From Avena insularis (taxonomy: Eukaryota > Streptophyta > Magnoliopsida > Poales > Poaceae), in assembly GCA_023614405.1 (NCBI GenBank), contig JAJUPC010000040.1, positions 620,001-684,000 on the forward strand: a DNA stretch of 64,000 nt. Direction: 5' to 3'. A program made the position numbers and the translations under genes. The notes beneath the pieces are model-generated. The model was not told where the DNA came from and did no database searches. It saw only the letters and a list, made by a program, of their open reading frames with translations. This document shows, piece after piece, positions 30,480-44,158 of this stretch. Within the stretch, counting starts at the first letter, position 1. Every line of letters begins with the position of its first letter.

Positions 30480-33400
30480 ATAAAACTGGTGAAAAGTCTA
30501 ACAGATGTTCAGTAGATTTTGCTAACAAACATACAATTTGATGGTATGCTTGGTATGTGCTATGAAGAGTTGCCAAGGTCACTAGTGAAGTGGCTAGTTG
30601 CTCATTTTAATTTTACTACAAGAAGGTTTGAATTTCCCAATGGATGCGGCATTGAACTGAAGCCCTTTCATTTCAACAAGATACTTGGGAGGTAGAACCA
30701 TAAATAAGGCATGTTCGCAATGGATTCGCGATATGGTCAGAGAATTAACTGATTTTGCAGGGCCAACACATACTATCAGTGAGCTGGAAAATACGATTAT
30801 TCCTGACCTGCTAGGTTCTCAATTCAAAGCAGAATTTGTTCTATTTTCCAACACTGTTATGCTACGTCCGAGCACATATGATGGAGCCAGCACAGACTAC
30901 TCTACAATTGGCATGTCTGATGAGATTGACTGCTATGACTGGTGTCTTGTTGTGTTTGACAAGCTCATTATCCCTATTGACACATTCCAGAGAAATGGTT
31001 TGAAATGTGCACTTGGTGGTTTCCTTCCAATAATTCTGGTTAGTTATCCACCGTGATACTTATTTTCTTGAATAATAGTGGTCAGTAGTTTGTGTGGATT
31101 TGTTGTGTTAATATGGTTGTAACAATTTTAATGCAGGTAATGTACTTTGAACTATTGGACACAAATGCTCTTCTTCTAGGCCATGCACTACCTATAATCT
31201 CTTTCTGGACAACTGAAAATATGGCGTTTTAGTAGAGTATTAACCAGAAGCCTGATCAACAAAATGTTTTTGGAGTTCAGAAGGAAATACTCCCATAGTT
31301 ATTCATATTATATTTAATTATTACTACGATGCTTGTTGCTTCTTACTAATATTATTCTATTTTATTTCTGTTTTGGCCATGGTGAATATGCAGTTGAAGG
31401 ATATAAACGAAACTATGTTTTCTAATGCCGAGCTGAAAGAAGATATAGTTCAGAACGTTACAACTTTTATTGAAAAGTTTGTAGCAGACCTACTTATGCA
31501 TGCGAAGGTAAGAATTTTTATAATCCGCACAATTCTTTTGTTCATGAGCATGACGAATCTTCTTGTGTTTGTGTTGTAGATATAGATTGCCTGCTGGACC
31601 TTAAACCTCCATGTTTTTATTTCTCGACCTTGTTCTAGCAGAGAATTAGATTCTCTCATTGTTGCATTGTACGATTTTTCTGCCGGCTTTAGCTGCTTCC
31701 TACCTGAATCCATATTCTTTCTACAGCTGCATGTTATACTAGGATTAAGTAGGTAACTATACTACTGGTGCTTGATCATAGTGTTACTTATTCAGTTATC
31801 TCAGCAGTGTTAGATTTATGATATTACAAATATGCGATAATGTTTCATATTGTCAAACTTCCAGGCTGCCAGAGCAATACATGACATAGTGACGGACATG
31901 TATGCTGACATGTCTGCGATGAATCTCAATATGAAGTGCAACATTAGAAAGATTTCTCGAATATCTATGCTCAATCATGAATCCAGGGGTATGTACTCTA
32001 TACCTCAAGGGGCCCGATAAGTAAGAGAAGATAATGAGCCGGATGTTGAGGACAATGGCAGTGTGTTGGATAAATCTACAAATAGGCTAACATCTGTATG
32101 CATAAGGCTAGTAGAAGACTATGAGCTGCTTATCAAGTTAACTTCTATAGACCAAAGTTATGGATGTCCTGATAAGATGAAATATAATATATACAGAAAT
32201 TGGAATCTTGCTACGAGGCTCTGGTACGTGTGTTACCGACATGTGATAATTTGTCCAGAAGACAACAATTACCCAACATGCACTATGAACTAAGCGATTG
32301 TAGTGCTACTGCTGATGTCATGTGGTCAGATGATATGGTAATTCCTGTCACAGGTTCAACGCAATCCCTGCAAGATGTCACATAATATGCCGGTTAGGGT
32401 TCTGGTAATGGGATGGTCGCTAAGCCTGCTACGGCTACGAATTATGGAGAAGAAAGTGTAACATCAGTTGAAAGGAAGCAAGTACATATAATTTTTGTTT
32501 AGGGCAACACTAACACAGTATGTGAAACAACTTCCATTACGTGTAATGAAATGAATCTCGGGCACAACTTTCATCAGGAACAGCTGTATAGAGCATGCAA
32601 TGAACGAGATGGTCATTGCAGATACAGTTCATGTGTCAGACACATCATCTCAATGGAATAGAACTCCTACACAATTTGAAGTGTTGACTATATCCAATGG
32701 CGTGTCAAATGCATTTGTCAATGATGAAAGAACAATAATTTAGGTGGATACACTTGTTTTTGATCATAGACATTCTGAGTCATCAACTCATTCTGTATGA
32801 GATACTTTCGATGAGAGACTGCCTGGTTCCAAAATACATTACATGATTCTCAAATGATGGGTTGTAATCACCTTAAGCTACAGATCGGTGCAGAAGCTGC
32901 TGGGTCAGTGCATGTTTCTTATGACATTGCATTGTCCGACGTTCCTAATCAAGTGACAGTTCCTGTGCCAAAAGTGGATCTTGGAAATTACGACAAACAA
33001 CTACAGATTTCCAATCCACAATATGTTCGTGTGCCTGGTCCAAATGTTTTAAACCGCAATGCAAGACTTCGCATTCCAAGTGCAGAAGCAGGATCGAGTC
33101 ATCATGCAAGTGATCAAGAAGAAGAGAGGCAACCTGCTGCAAATGGTACAGATATATTTCACCTCTTACAGAACTCCAACTGTCTCGGTGAAAAAGGGTG
33201 GTTGCGAGATCACTGCAATTTGAGTTTGATCTTGTGTCGGATGATCGCATTTCCAAGAAACAAAAGAGAGAAGATAACAACGATGATTTATTTATTTTCT
33301 AGGATGGAAATGATGAATTTTGGTCAGAAGTTGCAGAATAGGCTGACCTTACGCAAAGAGAGAAAGAAAAAACTAATATCACATTAACAACACAGCCTAA

Positions 33401-36118
33401 AATAGAAGTACATCCAACACAACTTAACTGTCTGATAAGTGAAACATATGGACTAGTCTCTACAAATGTGCATTCATTTGGTAATCAGCACGACGGATCT
33501 GGTAATTTTGATTCGTATGATTCTAGATCAATAAGTGGCAGCACGTCTGTGGCAGACATGTCTATGACACTTAAAAATATAAACCTAGGCAATGACAATG
33601 GCGACACGGCAGTCTAGCAAAAGCAATACAACAATTAATGGACCTTCTGCAATGAATAATTTATCTAGAGGAACCAATTCCAGCATGATATTCACATACC
33701 AATATTTTCTCTGGAGGAACCAATTCCAGCATAAGAGATTTATGTATAAATGAAACCACTAATAATAGGGAAAGGTATAACGGTACGACAACTCCTAATT
33801 ATGTAACTTAGATACCAAGAGTCAGTAGCATCACTTATAGTGAAAACATCTCTTCTAATCACGCGCACAGTTTGATCGATACTTGTAACAAGTCAAAAAG
33901 TAGCACAACACACCGTCCAACTTTTTATTGGAATGCTGGACCAGGAGAGAAATATATCAAATCGCAGCAGGTTGTGTAGCAGACATCCACCCAGGGGCCT
34001 AACATTCTGAATAGCATAAGGTATACATAGACAACAAGATCAAAAATGATTGTAAAACAGAACAAATCAATGGATGGATGTGGCTTCATAGACTAGGACG
34101 GATGAAGCGCAACATTGCACAACACAAACTCACAAACAACATCGCAAGAACATGATTCTAAAAATGTAGGAAATACATGTGACAACGATTTTCATACATC
34201 AAGTCAGTATTCGAATTCGTTTTTATGCATACAATTGCAACCGCCATACGAGGCAACACATGCTACGACTGGAATAGGAATATCGCAGAGCCAAATACCA
34301 GCAAGAAATTAGTCTGTCAAACTATTGCACCAAACTTACAGTACTTGGTGTAACAGTGCTAATATTCAAATGTACAGTGAAAATACAAGATCCTCGAGTA
34401 TGCGGAGGTCAATTTTGCTATATACTGGAAACCTACAACCCACATACACAAGAAGCTATCCTAAACTACACAACTGTCGAGACCCTAGATTGCAGCATAA
34501 TAATGGACCATTCCGCACTGCTGGAGCATCATTTGAGCAAGAAGCTTGCAGAAGACACGTATCTTTTGCATCAACATCTACACCAAGCATTGGATCAGCT
34601 ATGGAAACAAACAATGCTGACAATACTGCAACAAGAACATGCATTAATCACCGCCAAATTCCTTATCCTTTTGTGAAATGATCAAAAGATGTTGAAATAG
34701 CATTATTTGAGTACATTGTAGAGACCACTCAGAGAGAAAGGCTAGAAGGTAATAGTTTATCTCGCATACTTAACTCTAAAAACATATTTTATTATTTGCA
34801 TCGCATTGTAATAATGGAGTAGTTCGATTCCATTTTTCTGTATTCTACCAGCGAGAAGGTGGTTCTGTGGAGGAAGAAATGGGCATGCCAGAGAGTGTTT
34901 GGTTTATCAATGCAGGTTTATGGAAGTGTGAATTCACACATAATGAACTATATATCAATGTTGGTCTAGACAGAACATAAAAACAACCTAGATAATAATC
35001 AACATAATCATGAATTGTTCCAAACTAGATACATCATGATACACGAAGATGCGGTAAGTGAACATACATATTTTTTTACAACCAACTGTTGTATTTATAC
35101 ATGTTTTCCTATGCGATTGAACACACATCCATCGATCCATGTACCTAGAAATTATGATATCTATTAATTGTTTTTTTCTAAAAAAATATGTTATTAGATT
35201 TTTCTCACAAGGCCATATTTTAATGAAAGATTGTTCAAATGATACTTATGAGAGAACCACACTGGATGGAACCTGGATAATGTCTCGATGGTAATTTTTT
35301 AATTTCAGTGTCTATGTTATTTTCTAGCGATGTTGTTTGAAAACCACAACTCTCAATTGTTTTGGCTCTTTCTTTGTTTAGATCATCATACCTCTCCGGC
35401 TAAATGATGTGTGATATGCCGTGATTGCTGACCTTCAAGGTCGGAAATATAATACTGTTTGCACGAACATCATGAACAACACTATTAAAGAGGAAGAAAC
35501 TATTGTGATAAACAACTTCAAGCTTGCGTTTGAAAAAGCATACAATTTTCCATACAGGGTTGATTTTTGAAATATGAGAACCACACCTGTTCAGTGGATA
35601 TCTAACAATAAAAACTAGTTAAGTTTTGTTAACACTGTATGATCCTTGCTCTATTAAATTTATATATCAAACAAGTAACTGAAATATAGGTCTGTCTATG
35701 AAATGAGCAGGAAGGACAGCGGAGTAGGTGTGCCATGGTTGCTGAAATCTTATGATGGTTTTTTTGATCGTTGGTTCCAGTCTGTAAGTATAATTTCCAG
35801 GTAGAATTAATTTTGTATTTGCACTATTATAAAACTGCATTCACTTATAATTTATTTATTCTAAATTTTTATTTATATATACTTATACTAAAGCCTTGCT
35901 GAAACAGCTGTACGTTTGACATGGTTGTATCAAAGTTCAATGAAAAGTACACAAGAAAGATTAAGGAACTTCTCAATCAATAAATATGCAGGTACTTTAT
36001 ATTTGTAAAAACAAAAACTATTTATTTAGTGTCGATCATCATTCAGTAAAGTTTTCTTTGTTTTTTTGTTTGATTCGCAGGAGAGTGGTAAGAAGTTAAT
36101 TTGGAGACCAACTCTTTG
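30480..36118 (+). pseudogene. Gene A: grass ULP1/C48 peptidase-like transposon gene, decayed
   Basis: The N-terminal exon (30490-31056) reads MLGMCYEELPRSLVKWLVAHF, then a frame shift near 30685, then a region ending with SDEIDCYDWCLVVFDKLII and LGGFLPIIL. This matches the N-terminal domain of the grass gene family with a ULP1-type C-terminus. Shorter exons follow at about 31138 (YFELLDTNALLLGHALPI), 31394-31508 (LKDINETMF, GTAAGA donor) and 31866. A long serine/asparagine-rich middle part (31990-34690) contains many stops. The C-terminal exons (about 35380-35570 and 35700-36118) read IIIPLRLNDV, then a stop (TGG to TGA) and YAVIADLQGRKYN, and finally KDSGVGVPWLLKSYDGF. In active ULP1 proteases this last region carries the catalytic Cys before Gly; here it is Val, and the His-Trp of the core is absent. 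If translated it would not be an active protease. Confidence 0.5.
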
Positions 36119-36671
36119 AACAAAGATGATGAATTATGTTTCTTCCTACGGAAACAAATTCCCGATATGTATTTCCGGCATGACTAGAAATTTATCAATG
36201 GAATTGTTGGCACTGCAAACAATAGTTCGTATTAATTGTAAAAGGGATTATTAACATTTCAAACTTCAGACAATTGTCGGATCATTAAATCTCTAATTTT
36301 TTGGCAATGTATTCGCTTATTTTTAATGTGATAGTATCTTCCTTTTTTATCTTGCATCGTGAAATTCCATTCAGAGCATTGTGAGTACTTCGGGTGAAAT
36401 TAATGGAACAAGAATTAGCTAGAAATGTATAAATTAGCCTCTGGTATTTATATTATAATATAATAAATCAAGGACAAGGAGGAGTATAATTTATATAATA
36501 TACCTAGAATAATTTCCAGTGCCATAAATGACAATGATTTGCTGTTGTTGCTACGTAGATTTCTAGAAATCATTGTTCTACCCACTAGTTTACTATTGTA
36601 CCGCCCTTCTCTAAAACAAATTGCACTGCCCTAGAAAAATCTGAATAAAATCGGGCATTACACTAGTTATT
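36119..36671. other. Intergenic between genes A and B
   Basis: AT-rich, with no coding recognised. The piece at 36540-36630 has CACTGCC and ACTGCC motifs reminiscent of the flanking arrays (for example GCACTGCCCTAG near 36623). Confidence 0.35.
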
Positions 36672-36812
36672 ATGGAGGATGGGTCACACGGTTCTCCGTT
36701 ATTGTGTCTAAATAGCCTTCCTCTGCTTCCTCTACTTCCCCAGAAGATAAATAACTCTTCCATAGATTGTGGAAAATCTGCAGCAGAAGGAACCGGCGGC
36801 ACCGTCCTCTAT
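36672..36812 (+). pseudogene. Gene B, possible first exon
   Basis: ATGGAGGATGGGTCACAC at 36672 opens a 47-codon frame reading MEDGSHGSPLLCLNSLPLLP and ending at a GAG/GTAAGG donor (36812). The next plausible exon of the same gene is at 48823, beyond the LTR retrotransposon at 37461-48762, which would therefore lie in the intron. Assignment to gene B rests on position and orientation only. Confidence 0.35.
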
Positions 36813-37460
36813 CTGAGGTAAGGATTCTCTATAACAACTGAACAAAACATCCCCATGGATCAGGATTTGAGATCATCCCTAATACTACTCAATTCCGAAG
36901 AACTTACCACTCTTACTTGATAGCGAAGATTTCCTTGCAGAATCATTGCTTTGTCGTCTCTACTATCAAAACCTTGGTACTGAGATCAAGTCGGCAATAG
37001 TTTCTCAAGCTTGTTTAAATTAGTTTCTCAAGCTTGTTTCAGTGAAATAATATATTAGTAAAATTTAAATATCGAAATCCTAGCTATCTATATCTAATAT
37101 TTGGTTGGTATATGATATTTTTATCATTGAGAAATCATGTTGCATAAATCCTCCGATAAATAGAAAAAATATTTATTATGCACTCCGACAACAAACACAA
37201 TATTTTTCACAAGTAGGCTCAACTTCAATAAATTCTATTTTACTATTACTTCAAGTCAATTCGGATATTTAATGAATGATTTTTAATGCGTTCTGGTAAG
37301 TATAGTTTTTTTTCTTGTTTTACTTGCATGCATAGATTTATAATGCCTTGCACCTAAACGTGTCATGTTCTGAAACTTGATGTTATACTATACATCTAGG
37401 TGTATTTACATTTTAAAGTTTAAATTAAGCACATTTAACTGAAGTGCATGAGCTGCTCAG

Positions 37461-39046
37461 TGATACGTTGTAAACGTATCTATAATTTTTGATGTTCCAT
37501 GCTTGTTTAGTATCTACTTTGCTATGCTTTGTCTACACCTTGAGGCATTTTTATATATTTTCTGGGACTAACCTATTAACAAGATGTCATAGTGCCAGTT
37601 GCCTATTTTCTGCTGTTTTTGGTTTCAGAAAAGCTAGTAAGAAAATATTCTCGGAATTGGACGGGACAAAATCCAAAGTCAATATTTCATTGAGGAAAAC
37701 ACATAGACTGAAGGGCGACCGGAGGAGGGCCACGAGGCCGCCACACCCTAGGCTGGCGCAGGCCCACCCTAGGGCGCGCCGCCACTAGGTATGTCTGCCT
37801 TGGCTACCTCCTTGCCTCGCCTCTTCGCCTATATAAACCCCCGTATGCCAAAACCCTAAGTACCCAATCAGATCTCCACGAAACATTCCGTAGCCACCGC
37901 CACCATCGTCCCTAGACCGGGGGGATCTAAAGCTCTTCCCGGTACCCAGCCCGAGGGGAGAGATCTTCCTGGAGGCCTTCTTCATCATCATGCCAGCCTC
38001 CGGTATGATGCGTGAGTAGTTCACCCTTGGACTATGGGTCCATACAGTAGCTCGATGGTTGTTTCTCCTCCTTTGTGCTATCATGTTTAGATCTTGTGAG
38101 CTCCGTTCATGATCAAGATCATCTATTTGTAATCATGCATATTGTGTTTGTGGGGATCCGATGGATATTGAGAGTACTATGTCAGATTTATTATTGATTC
38201 TATCATGTCTTATGATTATTGATTCTATCATGTCTGTGTTGTTTGAGATCTTGCATGCTCTCCGTTTTTAGTAGCTATCTTGGCCAAGTAGATGCTAGTG
38301 ACTCCAAGAGGGAGTATTTATGCTCGATAGTTGGTTCATGCCTGTATTGAATCTGGGGAAGTGATAGATATCTCTAAGGTTGTAGATATGTTGTTGCTAC
38401 TAGAGAGAAAACAACAATCTTTTGTTCATGGAACAATTGTATTGTTTACTTTACAGACATTGCTTAAAGCAGTTATCCGTTGCTTGCAACTTAATACTCG
38501 AGGGGGTTCGGATGACAAGCTGAAGGTGGATTACTAGTCATAGATGCAGTTGGATGGCGGTCTATGTATATTTTTGTAATGCCCAATCAAATATCATAGG
38601 ATCATGAATGTCTAGTGTTGCATTGTTATGCCTTGCTCAGTCATGTCAATTGCCTCGCTGTAATTTGTTTACCCAACATGTTATGTTATTTATCTTAAGA
38701 AGAACACCTCTAGTGAACTGTGGACCCCGGTCCAATCTTTACCATTGATACATCATCCACTGTTACTGTTTAATTTCTGCAAGAAATGATTACCTTCGAC
38801 ACCATACGTTTAATCCTTTGTTTTCACCAAACCGGTGAGATTGACAACCTCACTGTACGTTGGGGCAAAGTCTTAAGTTTGTGTTGTGCAGGTTCCATGT
38901 TGTTAGCAACACCTTGGAGTCGTTTCCTTCCTCCTACTAGTTCGATAACCTTGGTTTTATAACTTAGGGAAGACTTACTACTGTGCTCATCATATCTTCC
39001 TCTTAGGGCTTCCCAATGAAGCTCTATAGTTATCTGAGCCACATCA
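37461..39046 (+). repeat. 5' LTR of the 11.3-kb element
   Basis: Starts TGATACGTTGTAAACGTATC and ends CACATCA at 39046. The TATA box TATATAAA lies at 37830-37837, following a GC-rich promoter stretch, and a G/C-rich leader follows it. An internal near-duplication (GATTCTATCATGTC with TATTGATTCTATCATGTCTGTG) lies at about 38195-38245. It matches the split 3' LTR (46338-46992, 48565-48762), with many substitutions, which suggests an old insertion. Confidence 0.9.
37830..37837 (+). promoter_or_regulatory. TATA box in the 5' LTR
   Basis: TATATAAA in the upstream third of the LTR, preceded by GC-rich sequence and followed by an A/C-rich leader, as expected for the U3/R border. Activity is not known. 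Confidence 0.55.
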
Positions 39047-39056
39047 AGACATTTTG

Positions 39057-39074
39057 TGGTGCCATTGCTGGGGA
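39057..39074 (+). other. Primer-binding site (tRNA-Asp type)
   Basis: TGGTGCCATTGCTGGGGA, close to the tRNA-Asp-complementary TGGCGCCGTTGCCGGGGA used by related plant Gypsy elements. It lies 10 bp past the LTR end. Three transitions separate it from the common form. Confidence 0.7.
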
Positions 39075-39297
39075 GTTAAGGATGGATTCACAAGGGGAGT
39101 CCTTCACAACCTTTCACTTTATCTTTACTTTGTTTTTGTTTTGATTAGTTTCTTTTGCTTTGTTTTGCTTGCTTCTTTTGATCAAAAATTACAAAAAAAA
39201 ATAGTTCCGTTTGCTTTGCTTTTTCTTTTCAAAAACACAAAAAAATTAGTCCCTACTCTAGTTGTTGCTGCTGTTGGCTTGTTTCACCTTTGCAAAA

Positions 39298-41257
39298 ATG
39301 CATTATGCTGAGAATACCAAGTTGTGTGACTTCACTAGCACAAACAACAATGATTTTCTGAGTACACCTATTGCTCCTCTACTCCTGATGCTACCTTTTA
39401 TGAAATTAAGCTTGCTTTGTTGAATCTTATGATGAAAGAGCAATTTTCTGGTGCTAGTTCTGATGATGTTGCTTCCCACCTCAATAACTTTGTTGAACTT
39501 TGTGAGATGCAGAAGTATAAGGATGTAGAAGGAGATATTATTAAGCTCAAATTGTTTCTTTTCTCCTTGAGAGGAAAAGCTAAAGAATGGTTGCTATCCT
39601 TCCGTAGAAATAGTATTGATTCTTGGATTAAATGCAAAGATGCTTTTATTGGAAAATACTATCCTCCTGCTAAGATTATATCTATGAGAAATGAAATAAT
39701 GAAATTTAAACAACTTGATAATGAACATGTTGCTCAATCTTGGGAAATAATGAAATCTTTGGTAAAGAATGTCCCACTCATGGACTGACTGCTTTGATGA
39801 TTATCCAGACTTTTTATGCAGGGTTAAACTTCTCTTCAAGAAATCTGTTGGATTCTGCTGCTGGAGGTACCTTTATGAGCATTACTTTGGGTGCTGCAAC
39901 AAAGCTCCTTGATAATATGATGGTCAACTATTCTGGATGGCACACTGAGAGAGCTCCACATGGTAAGAAGGTAAATTATGTTGAAGAAACCTCCTACTTG
40001 AGTGATAAAATTGATGTTATCATGGCTATGCTTGTTAATGCAAAAGCTCATATTGATCCAAATAATGTTCCTTTAGCCTCTCTAGTTGCTCAACAAGAGC
40101 AAGTTCATGTGAACTTCATAAAAAATAATAATTTTGGCAACAATTCTTATGGTAATAATAACTATAGGCCTTATCCTCCTAATAATGGCAATACTTATGG
40201 AAATTCCTACAACAATACTAGAAGTGCTCCCTCTGAACTTGAAGTCATGCTTAAAGACTTTATTAGCAAACAAACCACTTTCAACAAGATTGTGTAGGAA
40301 AAGATTTTAAATGTTGAGAAAAATATTTCATCTTTGTCTGAAGCACAATCCTCTTTGATTAATAAAATGACTGCTAAACCTGAAAGCTTGGAAAGTACCT
40401 TTGCTGCCACTCATGCCATACAAGTTACTATTGATGAAAATGTTAGACTGTTAGCTAAATTACATGCTAAGTGGGAAAGAGAAGATGAAATTTCTAGAAA
40501 CAATAGTATTTGTACTATTACCACCACCAATATTGATGCTAGCAAACCACAATAAGTCCCCATTCCTCCTACAACAATGCCTAAACCCAATAAGTCTCCT
40601 ACTTGTGATGCTAAGTTTGATTTTGATCTTGATGGTTGCAATATCTGTGAAGTGATTATGTTCCTACAAAAGCTTGCTAGAAGTCCTAATACTATTTCTA
40701 TGAATATGGCTTTTACAAAACACATTATAGATGCTCTCATTAAAATTAAGGAAGAAAAATTGAATCACAAAGCTTCTATTCCTAGGAAAGTAGAAGATAG
40801 TTGGGAACCCATCATTAATATGCAAGTGAATGCCTTTGATCTCAAAGCTTCATGTGACCTTGGTTCTAGTGTCTCTATTATGGCTAGAAAGATTTATGAA
40901 ATGCTTGATTTGCCACCTTTGGAAGATTGCTATTTGGACGTCCCACTTGATGATAATGCTAAAAATAAACTCATGGTGAGTGTTAATGATGTTCTTATTA
41001 TGGTTAACAATGCCTATGTCCCTGTAGATTTCTATGTTTTGGATGTTGAATGCAATGCTTCTTGTCCTATTACTTTGGGAAGACCTTTTCTTAGAACTGT
41101 TGGTGCCATTATTGATATGAAAGAAGGCACCATTAAATATCAATTCCCATTAAAGAAAGGTATTGAACACTTCCCTATGAGGAGAGAGAAGTTACCTTTT
41201 GCTCCTCCTTTGAAAGCAAAATTTGATGTCAATGCTTCTTTATTTGAAAATACTTGA
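39298..41257 (+). pseudogene. Gag and aspartic protease of the non-autonomous element
   Basis: Starts MHYAENTKLCDF at 39298; a frame change near 39390 leads to LALLNLMMKEQFSG, then the capsid region (KLKLFLFSLRGKAKEWLLSF, WIKCKDAFIGKYYPPAKIISMR). A single-base change near 39775 shifts frame into CPTHGLTALMIIQTFYAGLNF. An asparagine-rich stretch (40120-40220) and stops at 40296 and 40553 follow. The protease-like part (40577-41257) has CDLGSSVSIMARKIYEML, where the usual Asp-Ser/Thr-Gly is DLG, then SCPITLGRPFLRTVGAIIDMKEG. No reverse transcriptase, RNase H or integrase follows, so propagation would depend on another element's enzymes. Confidence 0.8.
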
Positions 41258-43149
41258 TTCTTGCTTCTTGTGCCTAACTTAAAGACGTTAAAGAAAAGTA
41301 CTTCTTGGGAGATAAACCAATAGTTTTCTTGAGTATTGGAATTTATTTCTTCTGTAATAATATCTCCTTATCCTTTTTATTTGATTTTTGTGCCAAGAAT
41401 AACCTCTAATGAGAAGGAAGTAAGATTTGGGGAAGTTGCTGTCCTGAAACCGATTTTTGTGCTTCACTATAAAAATTCTTGAATAATCTTTGTAAGCCTA
41501 ATTGAGCTGTAATTTTCAGTATAAATCCCCCAGGTTGTTAGATAACTTTCTTCAGTTCAACACTTTTTGATTTGAGCAACAGAAGGTCTTCGAAAAAATC
41601 GGTTTTTACCTGCTGGTCTGTTTTGACAAATTTCTGCCATTATTTGGATTTTCCTCTTTATTGATTTCTTTTTGGGTTCTCTTTGGGATATTGAGCTTTT
41701 TGAAGGAATTGCTACATTATCTTGTGTATTTAATGAAAGTTTTTCTGTTTTAAAACTAAACCCCAAAGGTTTATTATCTTTTGAATGCACTAATGTTGCT
41801 AATGAAGATTGTGTGAAGTTTTGTTTGAAGGAAAATTTTCAGGTGTAAGGGAAGAATGATTTAATGAGATGAAGAATGGAAAAAATCTCAAGCTTGGGCA
41901 TTCCACCCTGTGTCACCCCAAGAAATATTCAAGAGGTACAAGCATCAAAGCTTGGGCATCCCCTTCTTTATCAATAAAAATCTCAGGTATTTCTAGACAC
42001 TTCGTTTTTATTATTTCATGCACTGTTGTGTTATTATTGGAGCATCTTAGTTTTTGTTTTTGGTTTTTGTTTGCTTGAATAAATTAGTTGTACCCTCGCT
42101 TTCTCTGTGTTTTTCAAATAAGTTGATCTGTGTTGGAAAGGAGTAGAAAGTTTCTTATTTATAGTGGTACAAAGGAAGCTTGTTTTGACTGTGGCCTAGA
42201 CTCTATCATGTCATGCTAGATGTTGTTTTGACCTTATGCTTAGTGATTATTTCTGTAGCATGACTTGTTCCAAACAATTGAGATTGCTTAATGTGCCTTG
42301 AAAGAATCATGCGTTGTTTTAGCATACAAAAGCATAATATTGTGGTATTCTCCTTTGATGCTTTGTTTGGGTTGACTTGGCACATGCTCACACCAGGTTA
42401 TGACTATGAACCAGTCATCTTAGCCTCTATGATCATTTAGTTTTTGACTTGTGGTACCACTTTATGCTTTGATTGATAATGTTTTGTCGCTTTGCATGAT
42501 TATGGCCATTATTGCTCTCTTAGTTGGTCGCTCCGAGTCTTTTGCTAGCCTCCACTTGTATTGAGTAAGCTCTACTCATGCATCCAACTCCCAAGAAACC
42601 AAGTTATTCCAAAGAGTCCACTATAAATTCCTATGCATGGGGTGTTACACCATTCCAAGTATATTCTTGTTTTATTTACCATCCAAATTAAACGTGTTAT
42701 GTGAAAATTAGTGATTAAAGCTCTCACAAACTTGAACACGTTATTTTTCTCCCCCCTAATAAACTTGAACTTGTTGTATATGCTTGCACTTATAAGTTGG
42801 GAATTAGCAGAACCGTGCTGTCATGGGGAACATTTTCAACACCTGTAAATATCTACCTAGTTGATATCATGCTCTTTTGTTTATGGATGCCGGCGGTGTG
42901 AAATAAAAGGGGAGCTTGTAACTCCATGGAGTTATGTATATGTGTTAGATAAACGCCTGGACCGCTAGCCTAAGCCATGCCTAATCATGGTGGAAACTTG
43001 CAGCATCACCATAGTGAGCAATCTATGCAGCATTCTTCTTATAAAAAAGAGAGATAGAAAAGAGGAAAGAAGAGAAAAAGCACCATTTTCCCATGGTAAA
43101 TAAGAAGATTGTTGAGATGCTCATTGTCTGTTGCCTTGTCATTTTGATA
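41258..43149 (+). other. Non-coding internal region of the LTR element
   Basis: AT-rich with no domain recognised. The phrase AAGCTTGGGCAT occurs twice (41890-41901 and 41949-41960), known in related grass elements as part of the 3' untranslated region. An A/G-rich stretch at 43040-43080 is a polypurine-like run. Short frames here are incidental. Confidence 0.5.
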
Positions 43150-43179
43150 TGGGATACCTCATGTCCAAGATCTGCTTCT

Positions 43180-43830
43180 CAAGGAGACGAGTAACGCCAG
43201 AGCCGCCGCTAGAGAGAAAGCTAAGCTGGAGCAAATGGAGAAAGACGTGGTCACTCCATTGTTTGACGGATGCAACGACGGGGATACCCGTCTAAATGTA
43301 ACGCTCAGGGCTATGGAGATGAAGGCGAAACAGAAAATGACCGACGAATGCTTCGATGACAACATTGGATTCTGGCACGATATTCTTCCCAAGAAGGGGA
43401 ACACATGTCCGACTAGTATCGTTGAGGCGAAGAAAGTCGTGTTCCCTCTCAATCTACCGCACGTGAAATACCATGTATGCATAAATGATTGCATCATCTA
43501 CCGGGGCAAGGACGCGGAGAAGACCACGTGTCCGGTGTGCAAGACCTCTCGATACAAGAGAGGGACCAAGAAAGCTCCTAGGAAGGTGGTGTGGTACTTT
43601 CCTCTAACTCCTCGTTTGTAGCGGTATTTCGCGGACCCTAAGGAAGCACAACTCATGCGGTGGCACGCGGAAAGAAAGAGGCCAGAAGACGTTGATCCGG
43701 AGAAGGAGGAAATGCTGAGGCACCCTTCGGATGCTTTCCAGTGGAAGGCGTTGGACCTACAATATTACCAACATTTCGGGAAAGAGTCAACAAGACGACC
43801 ACTGTCAAGAAACGCTAGCGCGCTCTGACC
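43180..43830 (+). pseudogene. CACTA TNP2-type transposase, N-terminal fragment
   Basis: A frame runs from the coil-like REKAKLEQMEKDVV (about 43195) through PLFDGCNDGDTRLNVTLRAMEMKAKQKMTDECFDDNI, then ILPKKGNTCPTSIVEAKKVVFPL, a zinc-ribbon-like CINDCIIYRG...CPVCKTSRYKRG, and KVVWYFPLTPRL to TAG at 43619. It continues in frame with RYFADPKEAQLMRWHAERK and EEMLRHPSDAFQWKALD, so the TAG is probably a CAG change. This is the N-terminal part of the CACTA (En/Spm) TNP2 transposase family. The catalytic core is missing and the frame is lost near 43800. It lies inside the LTR element's 3' region. Confidence 0.85.
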
Positions 43831-44085
43831 ATTGCCAAGAACCGTCGTGTGTGTGGCCTACTATTATGTATCGAAACATTCTTAATTTTCATTTTGTGTA
43901 TGTTATATTAATATTGCATTGAGAATATTATGTATCGACGAGACACATTCATTGAGAATACTCACTTTTGTTATTTTAGCAATATTTAAATATTTAAAAT
44001 ATTTACAGTATATTTTATAGTTCATATTGTGTTTGGTCAATGCTTTTATATGAAAAATGGCCTTTAAAAAAATTCCAAAAAATTG

Positions 44086-44158
44086 TTACCCCCAGGATTC
44101 GAACCTGGGTGGCCAGCATTTGAAATAGGACAAGGAATGTAACCACTGGGCTGCTATG
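44086..44158 (-). ncRNA. tRNA-like / SINE-like sequence
   Basis: On the minus strand, TAGCAGCCCAGTGG (44156-44143) resembles an RNA polymerase III A box and GGTTCGAATCC (44105-44095) is a perfect B box, 38 bp away. The T arm forms a clean stem (CCAGG/CCTGG) with loop TTCGAAT. The anticodon arm is not canonical, so no tRNA identity is claimed. It could be the head of a tRNA-derived SINE or a degenerate tRNA. It lies between the TNP2 fragment and the GAGGCGCAT-repeat element. Confidence 0.4.
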
